A DNA stretch of 64,000 nt, taken from contig NZ_JUIV01000020.1 in assembly GCF_004151235.1 (NCBI RefSeq), positions 1 through 64,000 of the forward strand. The letters run 5' to 3'. This DNA is from Flavobacterium anhuiense (GTDB lineage: Bacteria > Bacteroidota > Bacteroidia > Flavobacteriales > Flavobacteriaceae). Position numbers and translations under genes: made by a program. Positions within the stretch are counted from its first letter, which is position 1, and every line of letters starts with the position of its first letter. Under the pieces are notes generated by a model. It searched no databases. It saw only the letters and a program-made list of their open reading frames with translations, and was not told where the DNA came from. Below, piece by piece: positions 7,464 to 16,784 of this stretch.

Positions 7464-10167
7464 TTAAAAATTAAATCCAAGTCTAGCATAGTAATAAGCT
7501 CCGCTGAAACCCATTTGTACGGCATCCCAATAACCTCCAGCTTCAACCCAGTCATCTTGTTGATCAGGATAAATGTTAAATAAGTTATTTGCTCCAATGC
7601 TAATTTTAGTTGATTTGGAAAGTTTAAAACCTAAAGTTAAATCAGTTACAATTTTTGCTCCGTAAGTGTCAGTTGCCGCTTTCTTTTGGTTTGCAAAAAC
7701 TTGTTCGTCAGTTTCATCTGGAGAAGTTCTGTAGTCCTCTGGATCTTCATCCATTTGATAATCTAAAAGTTTTACGTCGCTGAATCTTGTAAAGGCAAGT
7801 CCAGCATCAAACCATTTTCTTGCGTAATTCAGGTTAAGTCCAAATTTGCTTGGAGGGGCTGAGGCTAGTAAAAATGCTTTATCACGTTCTCCAAAAAATG
7901 TTTTTTCGTCTAAGGTTCCATTTTTTACTTTGTCAATTTTCATATCATTGATATTTCCAACAAGAGTTGCGCTAAAATGGTTCTCGTTTATTGTTTTTTT
8001 CCATGCTAACACAATATCCAAACCTTTCGTTTTTGTATCTACTCCATTCACAAAAAACTGAGCCTTATCTATATTTCCTGGCAAAGCAGATGCATCAAAA
8101 TAACCTGTTAGTACGATTCTGTCTTTTTACATTAATTAAATAACCATCAACAGTTGCTGTGAAATCGCCATAGCTAGCAGTAAACCCTAATGAGGCATTT
8201 ATTGCCTTTTCTTCGTTTAATTTTTGAATTCCAAAAGCTCTAGTTACTTCACTATCATTTGAGGCCAATAATACTTCTGTCGCTCCAGCTGAACTAAAAT
8301 TGGTAAAACGCAAATTATAGTAAATTTGAGCTAAAGATGGTGCGCGGAAGCCTGTGCTTACAGAACCTCTTAAATTTAAGTGATCATTAATTTTAAGCCT
8401 TGAAGCTAATTTACCGTTTAGAGTACTTCCGAAGTCGCTATAATTTTCAAAACGAACAGCGCCACTAACCATTAATGCTTTTGTAATATCTAATTCGGCA
8501 TCAGTATATAATGAGAAATTGGTACGGCTTTTATTGACTTCGTTCAAAGGGCTGTATCCTGGGAAACCTTGAGAGCCTCCCGGTCTTGGCTCTCCAGATA
8601 TCGGGTCGATTGGAGCGCTTTGGGTTGTTGGATCTGTAATAGGTTTTCCGTTTGTGTCATAAGTAGCGTATGAACCTTCTTCGCCAGCAAAAATTTCAAA
8701 TTGCTCTACTCTGAATTCTGTTCCAAAAGCAATATTTAAACCTTCTAAAATGTCTTCATAGTTTTTAGAAACATCTAAATTTGTAGTATTTTGAAGTAGG
8801 CTGTGGCCTCCTGCATCAAACTCGTGTGGGGATTTTTCTTCAAGTGATGCATTTATAGTTCCTTTTATATCGTAATGAAATTTGTTTTTTCCGAGAGTAT
8901 TGCTAAAATCCCATTTCCAGCCTCCGCCAGATTCGGTTCTTATTCCTGCTGCGATTGAGTTGTCATTGATTTTTGATGTAATTCTTGGGGTATATCCGCC
9001 TGGATACACAGATTCAACAACTCTTTCTCCGTCATTTCTGGTAAAAGCATAAGCATCAGTATCTCTAAAATTGCTTCCTCCAAAAGCATAAAACTCAGTT
9101 TTGTCAGCTATTGGAATAGCAAGATTCACAAATAAATTTACACCTTGGATTTCGGCTTCTCCAAATCCTTTTCTGAAGTCAAAACCAGGTCTTAATGTTT
9201 TATTTTTATTCAAAAATTCTCCTGTTACATTTACATAACCACCTTTAGTTCCAATCTTTGTTCCATAATTGGCTCCTATTTGAACTGATCCGCCATCAAA
9301 ATCTTGATTTTTTCCAAATGAATTTCCATTGCCGTGCCGGTCTAATCTATAATTTTTTGTATTGGCAGTTCCTTCTGGGAAATCACCTTTCGCATGAGTA
9401 TTAAAGGCGCCATAAGTTACAGAACCAGTAAATTGATCAACGCTATCATTAGTTACAATATTAATAACTCCAGCAATAGCGTCAGAACCGTATTGTGCTG
9501 CTGCACCGTCTCTCAAAATCTCAATTCTTTTGATTGAAGAAGCAGGGATAGCATTCAAATCTGTTCCTGTGTTTCCACGTCCGCGAGTTCCAAATAAATT
9601 GATTAAAGAAGATTGATGTCTTCTTTTTCCGTTAATTAAAACCAAAGTTTGATCTGGTCCCATACCTCTCAAAGAAGCCGGATCGACGTGGTCAGCGCCA
9701 TCAGATCCCGATTGTTTATTGGCATTAAATGAAGGCGCTACATATTGTAACAACTGATTAATTTCGATTTTTCCGCTTTGCGTCGTAACATCTTTTACAT
9801 TGATTACATCAATAGGAACGGCCGAGTTTACAACGGTTCTTTTTGCATTTCTAGAACCAACGACTACAACGTCATTTAAGACCTGACCGTCGTTTTCGCT
9901 TAATGTAATACTTATTTTATCTCCTGAAGCTGCTTTTTCAACTGTCGTAAATCCTACATAACTAAAAACTAAAGTTGCACCTTCTTTTACTTTTATTCTA
10001 AAACTACCCTCAAAATCAGTAGAAACACCATTTGAAGTCCCTTTTTCGACAATGTTTACACCTGGCAGTGGTGCACCGGTCTTATCTTTTACAATACCCG
10101 AGACCTCTTTTTGTGCAACGAGAAATGCTGAATTCAGCAGAAATAACAATAATGCAATCTTTTTCAT
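7464..10167 (-). pseudogene. SusC/RagA-like TonB-dependent receptor, frameshifted
   Basis: The gene encodes an outer-membrane TonB-dependent receptor of about 900 residues. The start at 10167 gives a signal peptide (MKKIALLLFLLNSAFLVAQ), a CarboxypepD_reg-like domain (GIVKDKTGAPLPGVNIVEKG), then the plug (VVVGSRNAKRT, LINGKRRH, IEILRDGAAAQYGSDAIAGVIN) and the beta-barrel. Near residue 685 one reading frame ends at INVKRQNRTNRLF. Removing one A from the five-A run (8124-8128 on the plus strand is TTTTT) restores VKDRIVLTGYFDASALPGN and joins it to the downstream frame, which ends in the aromatic barrel terminus YYYARLGFNF. No SusD-like partner is adjacent. Either a real lesion or an assembly error. 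Confidence 0.85.
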
Positions 10168-10319
10168 GGTAAGTGGTTTTTTGGTTTGTTTTTTGTTGAT
10201 CAGTTTTATAAAAGTAATCTTTTTTAACAAAATATTAATAAAATGTTTAAAAATTTCATTGCATATGTCTAAAATTATATTATTGAACATTTTTACTTCG
10301 CGTAAGAGCTATTAAATCT

Positions 10320-10327
10320 TATATTTG
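10320..10327 (+). promoter_or_regulatory. Putative -7 element of ychF
   Basis: TATATTTG matches the Bacteroidetes TAnnTTTG -7 consensus and lies about 135 bp upstream of ychF. No well-placed TTG -33 element is visible, so the call is weak. A short hairpin (GCCAAAA/TTTTGGC, about 10341-10361) follows in the putative leader. Confidence 0.35.
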
Positions 10328-10461
10328 CAAAATTTTAATGCCAAAAAATATCATTTTGGCAGAAATCAGAAAATCAGATAAAATCATAACGCACTAAAAA
10401 ACAATGTTTAGTGTTTGAGGTCTAGAATAGAAGACCGAACAAAATAAATAGAAACAAACAG

Positions 10462-11556
10462 ATGAAAGCAGGAATTGTAGGATTACCAAATGTTGGAAAA
10501 TCAACATTATTTAATTGTTTATCTAATGCAAAAGCGCAGAGTGCAAACTTTCCGTTTTGTACAATCGAACCAAATATTGGTGTTGTAAACGTTCCAGATC
10601 CAAGAATCAACAAACTAGAAGAACTAGTAAAACCAGAGCGTGTACAAATGGCAACTGTAGATATTGTAGATATTGCAGGTTTAGTAAAAGGTGCAAGTAA
10701 AGGTGAAGGTCTTGGAAACCAGTTTTTAGGAAACATTAGAGAGTGTAATGCTATTATTCACGTTTTACGTTGTTTTGACAATGATAACATTGTGCACGTT
10801 GATGGAAACGTAAATCCAATTCGTGACAAAGAAACGATTGATATCGAATTGCAGTTAAAAGATTTAGAAACAATCGAAAAACGTTTGGAGAAAGTAAAAC
10901 GTGCTGCAAAAACAGGAAATAAAGAAGCTCAGGCAGAAGAAGCTTTGCTAAACAGAATTAGAGAAGCTCTTTTGCAAGCGAAATCTGCTAGAACAATTGT
11001 TCCTCAAAATAATGACGAAGAAGTTTTATTGGAAAGTTTTCAATTGATAACTGCAAAACCAGTTTTATACGTTTGTAATGTTGATGAAAGTTCTGCAGTA
11101 AACGGAAATAAATATGTGGATCAGGTTCGTGAATTAGTAAAAGATGAAGATGCTGAAGTAATTGTACTTTCAGTAGGAGCAGAAGCTGATATTACAGAAT
11201 TAGAAAGCTACGAAGAGCGTCAGGTGTTTCTTGAAGACATGGGATTAGAAGAGCCAGGAGCATCAGTTTTAATTCGTGCAGCTTACAAATTGTTAAAACA
11301 GCAAACTTACTTTACGGCTGGTGTAAAAGAAGTTCGTGCTTGGACTATTCCAATTGGAGCAACTGCACCACAAGCAGCGGGTGTTATTCATACTGATTTT
11401 GAAAAAGGATTTATCCGTGCAGAGGTAATTTCATATGACGATTACGTTCACTATGGTTCTGAGGCAAAAGCAAAAGAAGCTGGAAAATTCAGAGTGGAAG
11501 GAAAAGAATATATTGTAAAGGATGGTGATGTAATGCATTTCCGTTTTAACGTTTAA
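10462..11556 (+). CDS. ychF: Redox-regulated ATPase YchF (OLA1 family)
   Basis: A 364-residue Obg-like P-loop NTPase that in characterised homologues binds ATP and associates with ribosomes. The Walker A segment GLPNVGKSTLFN lies at residues 6-17, followed by the switch region DIVDIAGLVKGASKGEGLGNQFL. A coiled-coil segment (about 130-180) and a C-terminal TGS domain (about 280-364, ending VKDGDVMHFRFNV) complete the fold. The length is normal for the family. The start is the only Met ahead of KAGIVGLPNVG. Cytoplasmic. Transcribed alone, with its own terminator. Confidence 0.97.
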   Translation: MKAGIVGLPNVGKSTLFNCLSNAKAQSANFPFCTIEPNIGVVNVPDPRINKLEELVKPERVQMATVDIVDIAGLVKGASKGEGLGNQFLGNIRECNAIIHVLRCFDNDNIVHVDGNVNPIRDKETIDIELQLKDLETIEKRLEKVKRAAKTGNKEAQAEEALLNRIREALLQAKSARTIVPQNNDEEVLLESFQLITAKPVLYVCNVDESSAVNGNKYVDQVRELVKDEDAEVIVLSVGAEADITELESYEERQVFLEDMGLEEPGASVLIRAAYKLLKQQTYFTAGVKEVRAWTIPIGATAPQAAGVIHTDFEKGFIRAEVISYDDYVHYGSEAKAKEAGKFRVEGKEYIVKDGDVMHFRFNV

Positions 11557-11599
11557 TTTTTTTTTAGAAGAAAGAGTAAAGAACAAAGAATAAAGACTA

Positions 11600-11628
11600 A
11601 AACTGCTGGAGAGATTCAGCAGTTTTTT
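11600..11628 (+). terminator. ychF terminator
   Basis: Stem AAACTGCTG / CAGCAGTTT with an 8-nt loop and a T run, about 45 bp past the ychF stop codon. Confidence 0.85.
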
Positions 11629-11654
11629 TATGTCTAGTACTTAAGTTTTGGAAT

Positions 11655-11745
11655 GTCAGGCTGAGCGGAGTCGAAGCCCGCGCAAAGATTAGCGATTTAG
11701 ATTGTAGAGCTACTTGCGTGTCCTTCGACTCCGCTCAGGATGACA
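11655..11745. repeat. Facing pair of REP-like units
   Basis: The left unit is TCAGGCTGAGCGGAGTCGAA plus GCCC (11655-11679); the right unit is the opposite orientation, core CCTTCGACTCCGCTCAGG (11719-11745). Separated by about 40 bp, they form an inverted repeat of about 20 bp per arm. Same family as 7334-7460 and 5128-5148. Confidence 0.85.
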
Positions 11746-11775
11746 AAATTGAAAATTAAAATCCGTTTAAATCCG

Positions 11776-11791
11776 CGCTTTCGCGAAAGCG
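11776..11791. repeat. 16-bp perfect palindrome
   Basis: CGCTTTCGCGAAAGCG is its own reverse complement and is far more GC-rich than its surroundings. It lies within a stretch that contains ATCCGTTTAAATCCGCG-type short repeats. Possibly a dispersed palindrome or a protein-binding site. Confidence 0.7.
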
Positions 11792-11895
11792 AATCAATAA
11801 AATCCGCGGTCCATTTTAGCAACTGAAAAATTTTTGGCTCAAAAATTGGTTATAGAAAAAATAACCAATTACTAATCTAAAATCAACCAATCAAA

Positions 11896-12573
11896 ATGCT
11901 AAAAAAGTCATTCAAAATTCTAGGCTGGACGCTTTTCGGAATTTTCAGTTTTATTGCCCTTTATATTTCTTCTGTTTTGATTATTTCTAAAATTACAGTC
12001 AATTCAGATATCGCAAAAGTCGAAGAACGAGACGCAATTCCGATTTACATTCTTTCAAACGGAGTGCATACTGATATTGTAGTTCCTGTAAAAAATGAAA
12101 TAAAAGATTTGAGAAACGAAATTAAATTCAATCAAACTCAATCAAAGGATTCGTTGATGAATTATATCGCATTTGGTTGGGGAGATAAAGGCTTTTATTT
12201 AGAAACTCCAGAATGGTCAGATTTAAAAGCAAGTACAGCTTTTAAAGCCGCATTTGGAATTAGTTCTTCTGCAGTGCATGCAACGTTTTTTAAACAATTA
12301 AGAGAAGGAGATGACTGCAAACGTATTTTGGTATCAAAAGAAAATTATCAAAATTTAGTCAATTATATTTCTAATAGTTTTAGCGATCCAATTCATCCAC
12401 AATGGATTGAAGGTCACAGCTACGGGCGAAAAGATGCTTTTTATGAAGCCAAAGGAAGTTACAGCCTTTTTTATACATGCAATACTTGGGCAAATAATGC
12501 TTTAAAAGCAGCGAATCAAAAAGCAAGTTTATGGACAGTCTATGATAAAGGGATTTTTTGTCACTATAAATAA
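11896..12573 (+). CDS. TIGR02117 / DUF2459 family protein
   Basis: A 225-residue protein with one N-terminal membrane anchor (about residues 9-32, IFSFIALYISSVLII) and a periplasmic domain. The segments YILSNGVHTDIVVPV, FGWGDKGFYLETPEW and YTCNTWANNALKAA match the DUF2459 family (TIGR02117), often labelled conserved hypothetical or urease-associated. The conserved His in GVHTDI and Cys in CNTW suggest an NlpC/P60-like cysteine hydrolase fold, but that is inference. The start codon follows a 10-bp-stem leader hairpin by 25 bp. Confidence 0.85.
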   Translation: MLKKSFKILGWTLFGIFSFIALYISSVLIISKITVNSDIAKVEERDAIPIYILSNGVHTDIVVPVKNEIKDLRNEIKFNQTQSKDSLMNYIAFGWGDKGFYLETPEWSDLKASTAFKAAFGISSSAVHATFFKQLREGDDCKRILVSKENYQNLVNYISNSFSDPIHPQWIEGHSYGRKDAFYEAKGSYSLFYTCNTWANNALKAANQKASLWTVYDKGIFCHYK

Positions 12574-12589
12574 TTTTTTGATGTTAAGT

Positions 12590-12745
12590 CCCTACAGGAC
12601 AATTTAGAGTGTCGTTTTTTTTTTTTTTTGAGTTACCAATATTAAATCTCTACGAGATTATTTTGTTAAGGATTTAATATTGTTAATTCAAATCATGGAT
12701 CTTGAAAAGTAGTATTCCGTTAGGAATTGCATATTGGTAGATGGG
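12590..12745. repeat. Intergenic element with short palindromes and a T15 run
   Basis: The stretch contains GTCCCTACAGGAC, a 15-base T run (12615-12629), CTCTACGAGA and TTCCGTTAGGAA, interspersed with ATTAAAT and ACCAATATT / CATATTGGTAG blocks. The ends (ACCAATATTAAA and ATATTGGTAG) are partly complementary. I recall similar blocks between genes in other Flavobacterium genomes. No ORF is evident. Confidence 0.55.
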
Positions 12746-12829
12746 AAAAATATAAAATTCCCATAAAATCACAAAAGAGCCGAAATTTCATTATTGCTTA
12801 AATTTGGGTGAATATCAAAAGATGAGCAT

Positions 12830-13744
12830 ATGAAAAATCACAATATCTTTTCAAAAACTTGGTATTTATTAAAAACAACATTTTTAGAATTCAATGATGA
12901 CAATGCTATAAAGTTAAGCGCGGCATTATCTTATTATACCATTTTTGCTTTGCCTCCTTTATTGATTATTATAATCACCATTTGTGGCTTCTTTTTTGGG
13001 GAAGAGGCAGTCACAGGTCAATTATATGGTCAGATAAATCGATTGGTTGGAAATAATGCTGCTGTACAGATTCAGGAGGCAATCAAAAATGTTCAACTAT
13101 CAGACAGTAATGTCTTTGTAACCGTTTTTGGGGTTGTCATGTTACTAATTGGAGCATCAGGTGTTTTTGCAGAAATACAAAGCTCTATCAATTATATTTG
13201 GGGACTTCGCGCAAAGCCTAATAAAGGTTTGAAAAAGTTCATTCAAAACAGATTGATGTCTTTTTCCATGATTGTTTCAGTTGGATTTTTAATGCTAGTC
13301 AGTTTAATGGTCAATGCTACTCTGGATCTTTTAAATGCTCGTTTAAAACTCTATTTTCCAGACACAACAGTTTACTTTTTTTATGTGGTTAATTTGGTAA
13401 TTGTTTTTGCCAGCATAACATTGCTTTTTGCCATTATATTCCGAACTTTACCTGACGGAATCATCAAATGGAAAGATGCTTTCATTGGAGCATCAAGTAC
13501 TGCGATTTTATTTATGATAGGTAAATTTGCAATTGGAGTATATTTAGGAAATTCAACCGTTGCAAGCGTTTACGGTGCAGCGGGTTCTGTAATTATAATT
13601 TTGGTTTGGGTATATTATTCGGCTATTATTTTATATTTTGGAGCAGAATTTACTAAAGTCTATGCGAAAGCTTTCGGCGGAAGTATTTCACCAAATGATT
13701 ATTCTGTAGAAATACAAAAAGAGATATTTGAAATAGAAAATTAA
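12830..13744 (+). CDS. YihY/virulence factor BrkB family membrane protein
   Basis: A 304-residue inner-membrane protein with about six transmembrane helices. The N-terminal LSAALSYYTIFALPPLLIIIITI and the C-terminal GAAGSVIIILVWVYYSAIILYFGAEFTKVYA are signatures of the YihY/BrkB family, once misassigned as RNase BN. The length and topology are normal for the family. Molecular function is not established. Transcribed alone between two non-coding repeat segments. Confidence 0.93.
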   Translation: MKNHNIFSKTWYLLKTTFLEFNDDNAIKLSAALSYYTIFALPPLLIIIITICGFFFGEEAVTGQLYGQINRLVGNNAAVQIQEAIKNVQLSDSNVFVTVFGVVMLLIGASGVFAEIQSSINYIWGLRAKPNKGLKKFIQNRLMSFSMIVSVGFLMLVSLMVNATLDLLNARLKLYFPDTTVYFFYVVNLVIVFASITLLFAIIFRTLPDGIIKWKDAFIGASSTAILFMIGKFAIGVYLGNSTVASVYGAAGSVIIILVWVYYSAIILYFGAEFTKVYAKAFGGSISPNDYSVEIQKEIFEIEN

Positions 13745-13748
13745 TTAT

Positions 13749-13846
13749 TGAACCATATAAGTGATATAAGTTCATTTAAAAAGCTTTGTCTTTAAATTAA
13801 AGATGTCAAACTTAAATTTTCTTATATTACTTATATGGTTTAAAAA
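13749..13846. repeat. Inverted pair of ATATAAGTN units
   Basis: The left arm (about 13750-13770, AACCATATAAGTGATATAAG) and the right arm (about 13824-13845) are reverse complements apart from one position. Each holds two 9-bp ATATAAGTN units. The loop is about 55 bp. The pair sits directly after the YihY gene and could serve as a transcript end. Confidence 0.75.
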
Positions 13847-13864
13847 AAAACAAATACCGCAAAT

Positions 13865-14389
13865 ATGAAAATAGTAGCTTTTGGAGGAAGTAACAGCAAG
13901 CAGTCAATCAACAAACATTTAGCAACTTATGCATCTAGTTTATTTGAAAATGCAGATGTTGAGGTTTTAGATCTTAATGATTTTGCAATGCCAGTTTTCA
14001 GCGTAGATCTTGAAAAAGAAATCGGTCAGCATGAAGTAGCGCAAGCATTCTTGAATAAACTTAAAGAAGCTGATATTCTAGTGGTTTCGATGGCAGAAAA
14101 CAACGGAAATTATTCTGTTGCTTTCAAAAATGTTTTCGATTGGAGTTCTCGAATCGAAAAAGACGTTTTTCAGCACAAACCAATGTTATTATTGGCAACT
14201 TCACCAGGAGGTCGAGGAGGTGCATCTGTTTTAGGAATTGCGCAGAATCTTTTCCCGCGTTATGGTGCAGAAATTAAAGGAAGTTTCTCATTACCAGCGT
14301 TTGGCTCGAATTTTGATTTACAAGAAAATAAAATCTCTAATCCTGAATTAGATCAAGAACTGAAAGATATTATTAAATCAAATTTTTAA
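13865..14389 (+). CDS. NADPH-dependent FMN reductase
   Basis: A 174-residue flavodoxin-fold protein of the NADPH-dependent FMN reductase family. The phosphate-binding loop FGGSNSKQSIN lies at residues 6-16, the central NGNYSVAFKNVFDWSSR (about 79-95) is the flavin-edge signature, and TSPGGRGGASV follows (about 115-125). It would reduce quinones, azo compounds or FMN with NAD(P)H in the cytoplasm; the physiological substrate is not known. The stop codon is immediately followed by the start codon of the transglutaminase gene, so the two are probably co-transcribed. Confidence 0.92.
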   Translation: MKIVAFGGSNSKQSINKHLATYASSLFENADVEVLDLNDFAMPVFSVDLEKEIGQHEVAQAFLNKLKEADILVVSMAENNGNYSVAFKNVFDWSSRIEKDVFQHKPMLLLATSPGGRGGASVLGIAQNLFPRYGAEIKGSFSLPAFGSNFDLQENKISNPELDQELKDIIKSNF

Positions 14390-15364
14390 ATGCCACAAAA
14401 AAAGATTGCCCTTATTTTCCTTTTATTAAATAGTATTTTCATCAATTTTACTTTTGCTCAAAAGATTAGTGAAGTTGATAAAATAGTTGCAAAATACCCA
14501 AAAAGCTTTGATAGCACCGAAAAATTAGCCGACAGAATCGAAAAAGATTTTGATTCGGATTATGATCGCGCACGTGCTATTTACAGCTGGATTGCCTTCA
14601 ATATAAGATACGATTATAATGCCTATTTGAATCCGCCAAGAGTTCAAGGTTTCAGCTATTCTTCTGAAGCTGAAAAACAGCGAAAAATAAAACAGCTGAA
14701 TGATAATCTGATTCAGAAAGCTTTTAAATCTAAAAAAGCAGTTTGTGAAGGTTTTACGGCTTTGTACCAGCATTTAGCTACTGCAATGGGAATTAAATGT
14801 GAAATCATTCGTGGCGATTCTAAAATTTCAGTGCGAGATATTGGTCGAAAAACCACTTCATCCAATCATGCTTGGAATATGGTCTTGATTGATAAAAAAT
14901 GGCGTCTTTTAGATGTGACATGGGGGCAAGGCTATTACGACAGCAGTAAAGGCAGAATGGTCAATGATTTTAATCCTGCTTATTTTGATACAGATCCAGA
15001 TTATTTCTTTGCGAAGCATTTTCCAGATTCAGGTTCCTATTTGGGAAATAGGTTAAGTAAAGAAGATTTTCTTAATGGACCTTTGATTTATAATACTACA
15101 ATCGAAAAAGATTATAAAATTAAATCGCCAGATTCTGGGATAATTGAAGCGCGAAATGGCGATAAGATTACAGTAGAAATCAAAAATCTTTCAAAATCGA
15201 ATCAGGTTTTTTATTTGAATAAATATAATAAAGCGGTTAAAGTTCAAAATTCGAAAGAGAAGCGAGGAGGTTTAGAATTTCAGATTCCAATAGATAGTAA
15301 CATAGGTGATTATATTACTGTCTTTGTAGATGGAAATAGTGTCGTTTCTTTTAAAATAGTTTAA
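14390..15364 (+). CDS. Secreted transglutaminase-like protein
   Basis: A 324-residue protein with a signal peptide (about residues 1-23, ending TFAQ) and a transglutaminase-like domain. The catalytic triad is visible: Cys in KAVCEGFTALYQHLA, His in SSNHAWNMVLI and Asp in WRLLDVTWGQG. A C-terminal beta-rich region (about 230-324) follows. It may act on periplasmic or surface peptides, but the substrate is unknown. It begins on the base after the stop codon of the FMN reductase, suggesting translational coupling, although the two proteins act in different compartments. Confidence 0.88.
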   Translation: MPQKKIALIFLLLNSIFINFTFAQKISEVDKIVAKYPKSFDSTEKLADRIEKDFDSDYDRARAIYSWIAFNIRYDYNAYLNPPRVQGFSYSSEAEKQRKIKQLNDNLIQKAFKSKKAVCEGFTALYQHLATAMGIKCEIIRGDSKISVRDIGRKTTSSNHAWNMVLIDKKWRLLDVTWGQGYYDSSKGRMVNDFNPAYFDTDPDYFFAKHFPDSGSYLGNRLSKEDFLNGPLIYNTTIEKDYKIKSPDSGIIEARNGDKITVEIKNLSKSNQVFYLNKYNKAVKVQNSKEKRGGLEFQIPIDSNIGDYITVFVDGNSVVSFKIV

Positions 15365-15446
15365 AAATAATGAGCTAAGAATCCAGTAATTTCCATCTTT
15401 TCTGAAATTGACGTATCTTAGCAAGAATGATCCGAATTTGAATGCT

Positions 15447-16622
15447 ATGGAAACAACTTTTCTGAAATCAATCTTAGACAATGATTTCTACAAATTTACA
15501 ATGCAGCATGCTGTAATTAAACTTTTTCCAAAAGCAAAAGTTCGGTATGGTTTTATAAACCGTGGAAAACATATTTTTCCTGAGGGATTTGCAGAATTAC
15601 TTCGAAATTCTGTTGATGCAATGGCAGATCTTCGTCTAACAAAAGAAGAGAAAAGTTATTTAGCACATTATTGTCCTTATCTTGACCCAACTTATTTAGA
15701 TTTTCTGCAAGGCCATAGTTTTGATCCGTCTGAAGTTCAGATTAGTCAGGAAGGTTCAGAAATAAAAGTTACCGTTGAAGGGTATTGGTACAGAACTATT
15801 TTGTGGGAAGTGCCTTTAATGGCTTTGATTTCAGAACTTTTTTATAAATCCAATCATTTAATTCGTTTAAATGATGAAGCTGTAAAAAGTCTTACGAAAG
15901 AAAAAATAGAGAATTACAATAGACTTGGCGTTTCTATTTTAGAATTTGGAACAAGACGCCGTCACTCTTATGATGTGCAGAGTCTTGTGAATGAGACTTT
16001 GCAAACGTATGGAGGACAGAGTTTTATTGGTACAAGTAATGTGCATTTTGCAATGGTCAATAATCGAAGACCTTTAGGTACACACGCTCACGAATGGTTT
16101 ATGTTTCATGCTGCGCAATATGGTTTTCAGGTGGCGAATTTTATAAGCCTTGAAAATTGGACAAAAGTTTATGGCGGTGATCTCGGAATCGCTTTAACCG
16201 ATACGTATACTACAGAAATATTTTTCAATCAGTTTGATAAAAAATATTCCAAACTTTTTGACGGCGTTCGACATGACAGTGGCGATCCGATTGAGTTTGC
16301 TCAGAAAGTAATTTCTCATTATAACAAAATGGGAATTGATCCGAAATCAAAAGTTATCGTTTTTTCAGATTCGCTCAATTACGACAAAGTAAAAAAGATT
16401 GCCGATTTCTGTCAGGATAAAATAAAAATGTCGTTTGGAATTGGAACAAATTTCACTAACGACGTAGGACTTCCAGCCATGAATATGGTTATAAAATTAA
16501 CGGATACAAAACCTGATAATGTACATTGGCAAGGTGTTGTAAAACTCTCTGACGAAAAGAACAAAAATACGGGAACACCCGAAATGATTGCTTTGGCAAA
16601 AGAAGTACTCGGAATCAAATAG
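15447..16622 (+). CDS. pncB: Nicotinate phosphoribosyltransferase
   Basis: About 391 residues. The ATG at 15447 (METTFLKSILDNDFYKFTMQ) is preferred over an upstream TTG at 15408 because the family begins at this point. The enzyme joins nicotinate to PRPP with ATP to give nicotinate mononucleotide, in the NAD salvage pathway. FGTRRRHS and the phosphoribosyl-binding VRHDSGDPIEFAQK are diagnostic, and FGIGTNFTNDVG near the C-terminus is the phosphate-binding loop. Cytoplasmic, monocistronic as far as can be seen. Confidence 0.95.
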   Translation: METTFLKSILDNDFYKFTMQHAVIKLFPKAKVRYGFINRGKHIFPEGFAELLRNSVDAMADLRLTKEEKSYLAHYCPYLDPTYLDFLQGHSFDPSEVQISQEGSEIKVTVEGYWYRTILWEVPLMALISELFYKSNHLIRLNDEAVKSLTKEKIENYNRLGVSILEFGTRRRHSYDVQSLVNETLQTYGGQSFIGTSNVHFAMVNNRRPLGTHAHEWFMFHAAQYGFQVANFISLENWTKVYGGDLGIALTDTYTTEIFFNQFDKKYSKLFDGVRHDSGDPIEFAQKVISHYNKMGIDPKSKVIVFSDSLNYDKVKKIADFCQDKIKMSFGIGTNFTNDVGLPAMNMVIKLTDTKPDNVHWQGVVKLSDEKNKNTGTPEMIALAKEVLGIK

Positions 16623-16784
16623 TATTTTTTTTGCTGAAAAGGCAGGTTTTTATAATTTTTACGCCGTTTTATTTTAAAATCAACTTAAATAGATTTTAAA
16701 CTGTTATTATTCATAACAAAAAAGAAATACGCTTTCATTTTTTGTTAAGAAATGGTACATTAGCAAAAAATCCTAAAATCATAT

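Larger units (their letters stand above)
11557..11895. other. 339-bp non-coding spacer between ychF and the TIGR02117 gene
   Basis: It holds the ychF terminator (about 11600-11628), two facing REP-like units (11655-11679 and 11719-11745), a 16-bp perfect palindrome CGCTTTCGCGAAAGCG (11776-11791), and a leader hairpin AATTGGTTAT / ATAACCAATT (11844-11870) just upstream of the next start codon. No open frame of note is present. Confidence 0.8.

Noticed and set aside
7464-8084. A separate 206-residue receptor-like gene
   Set aside because: It is the C-terminal barrel end of the upstream receptor; one-base correction at 8124-8128 joins them without loss.
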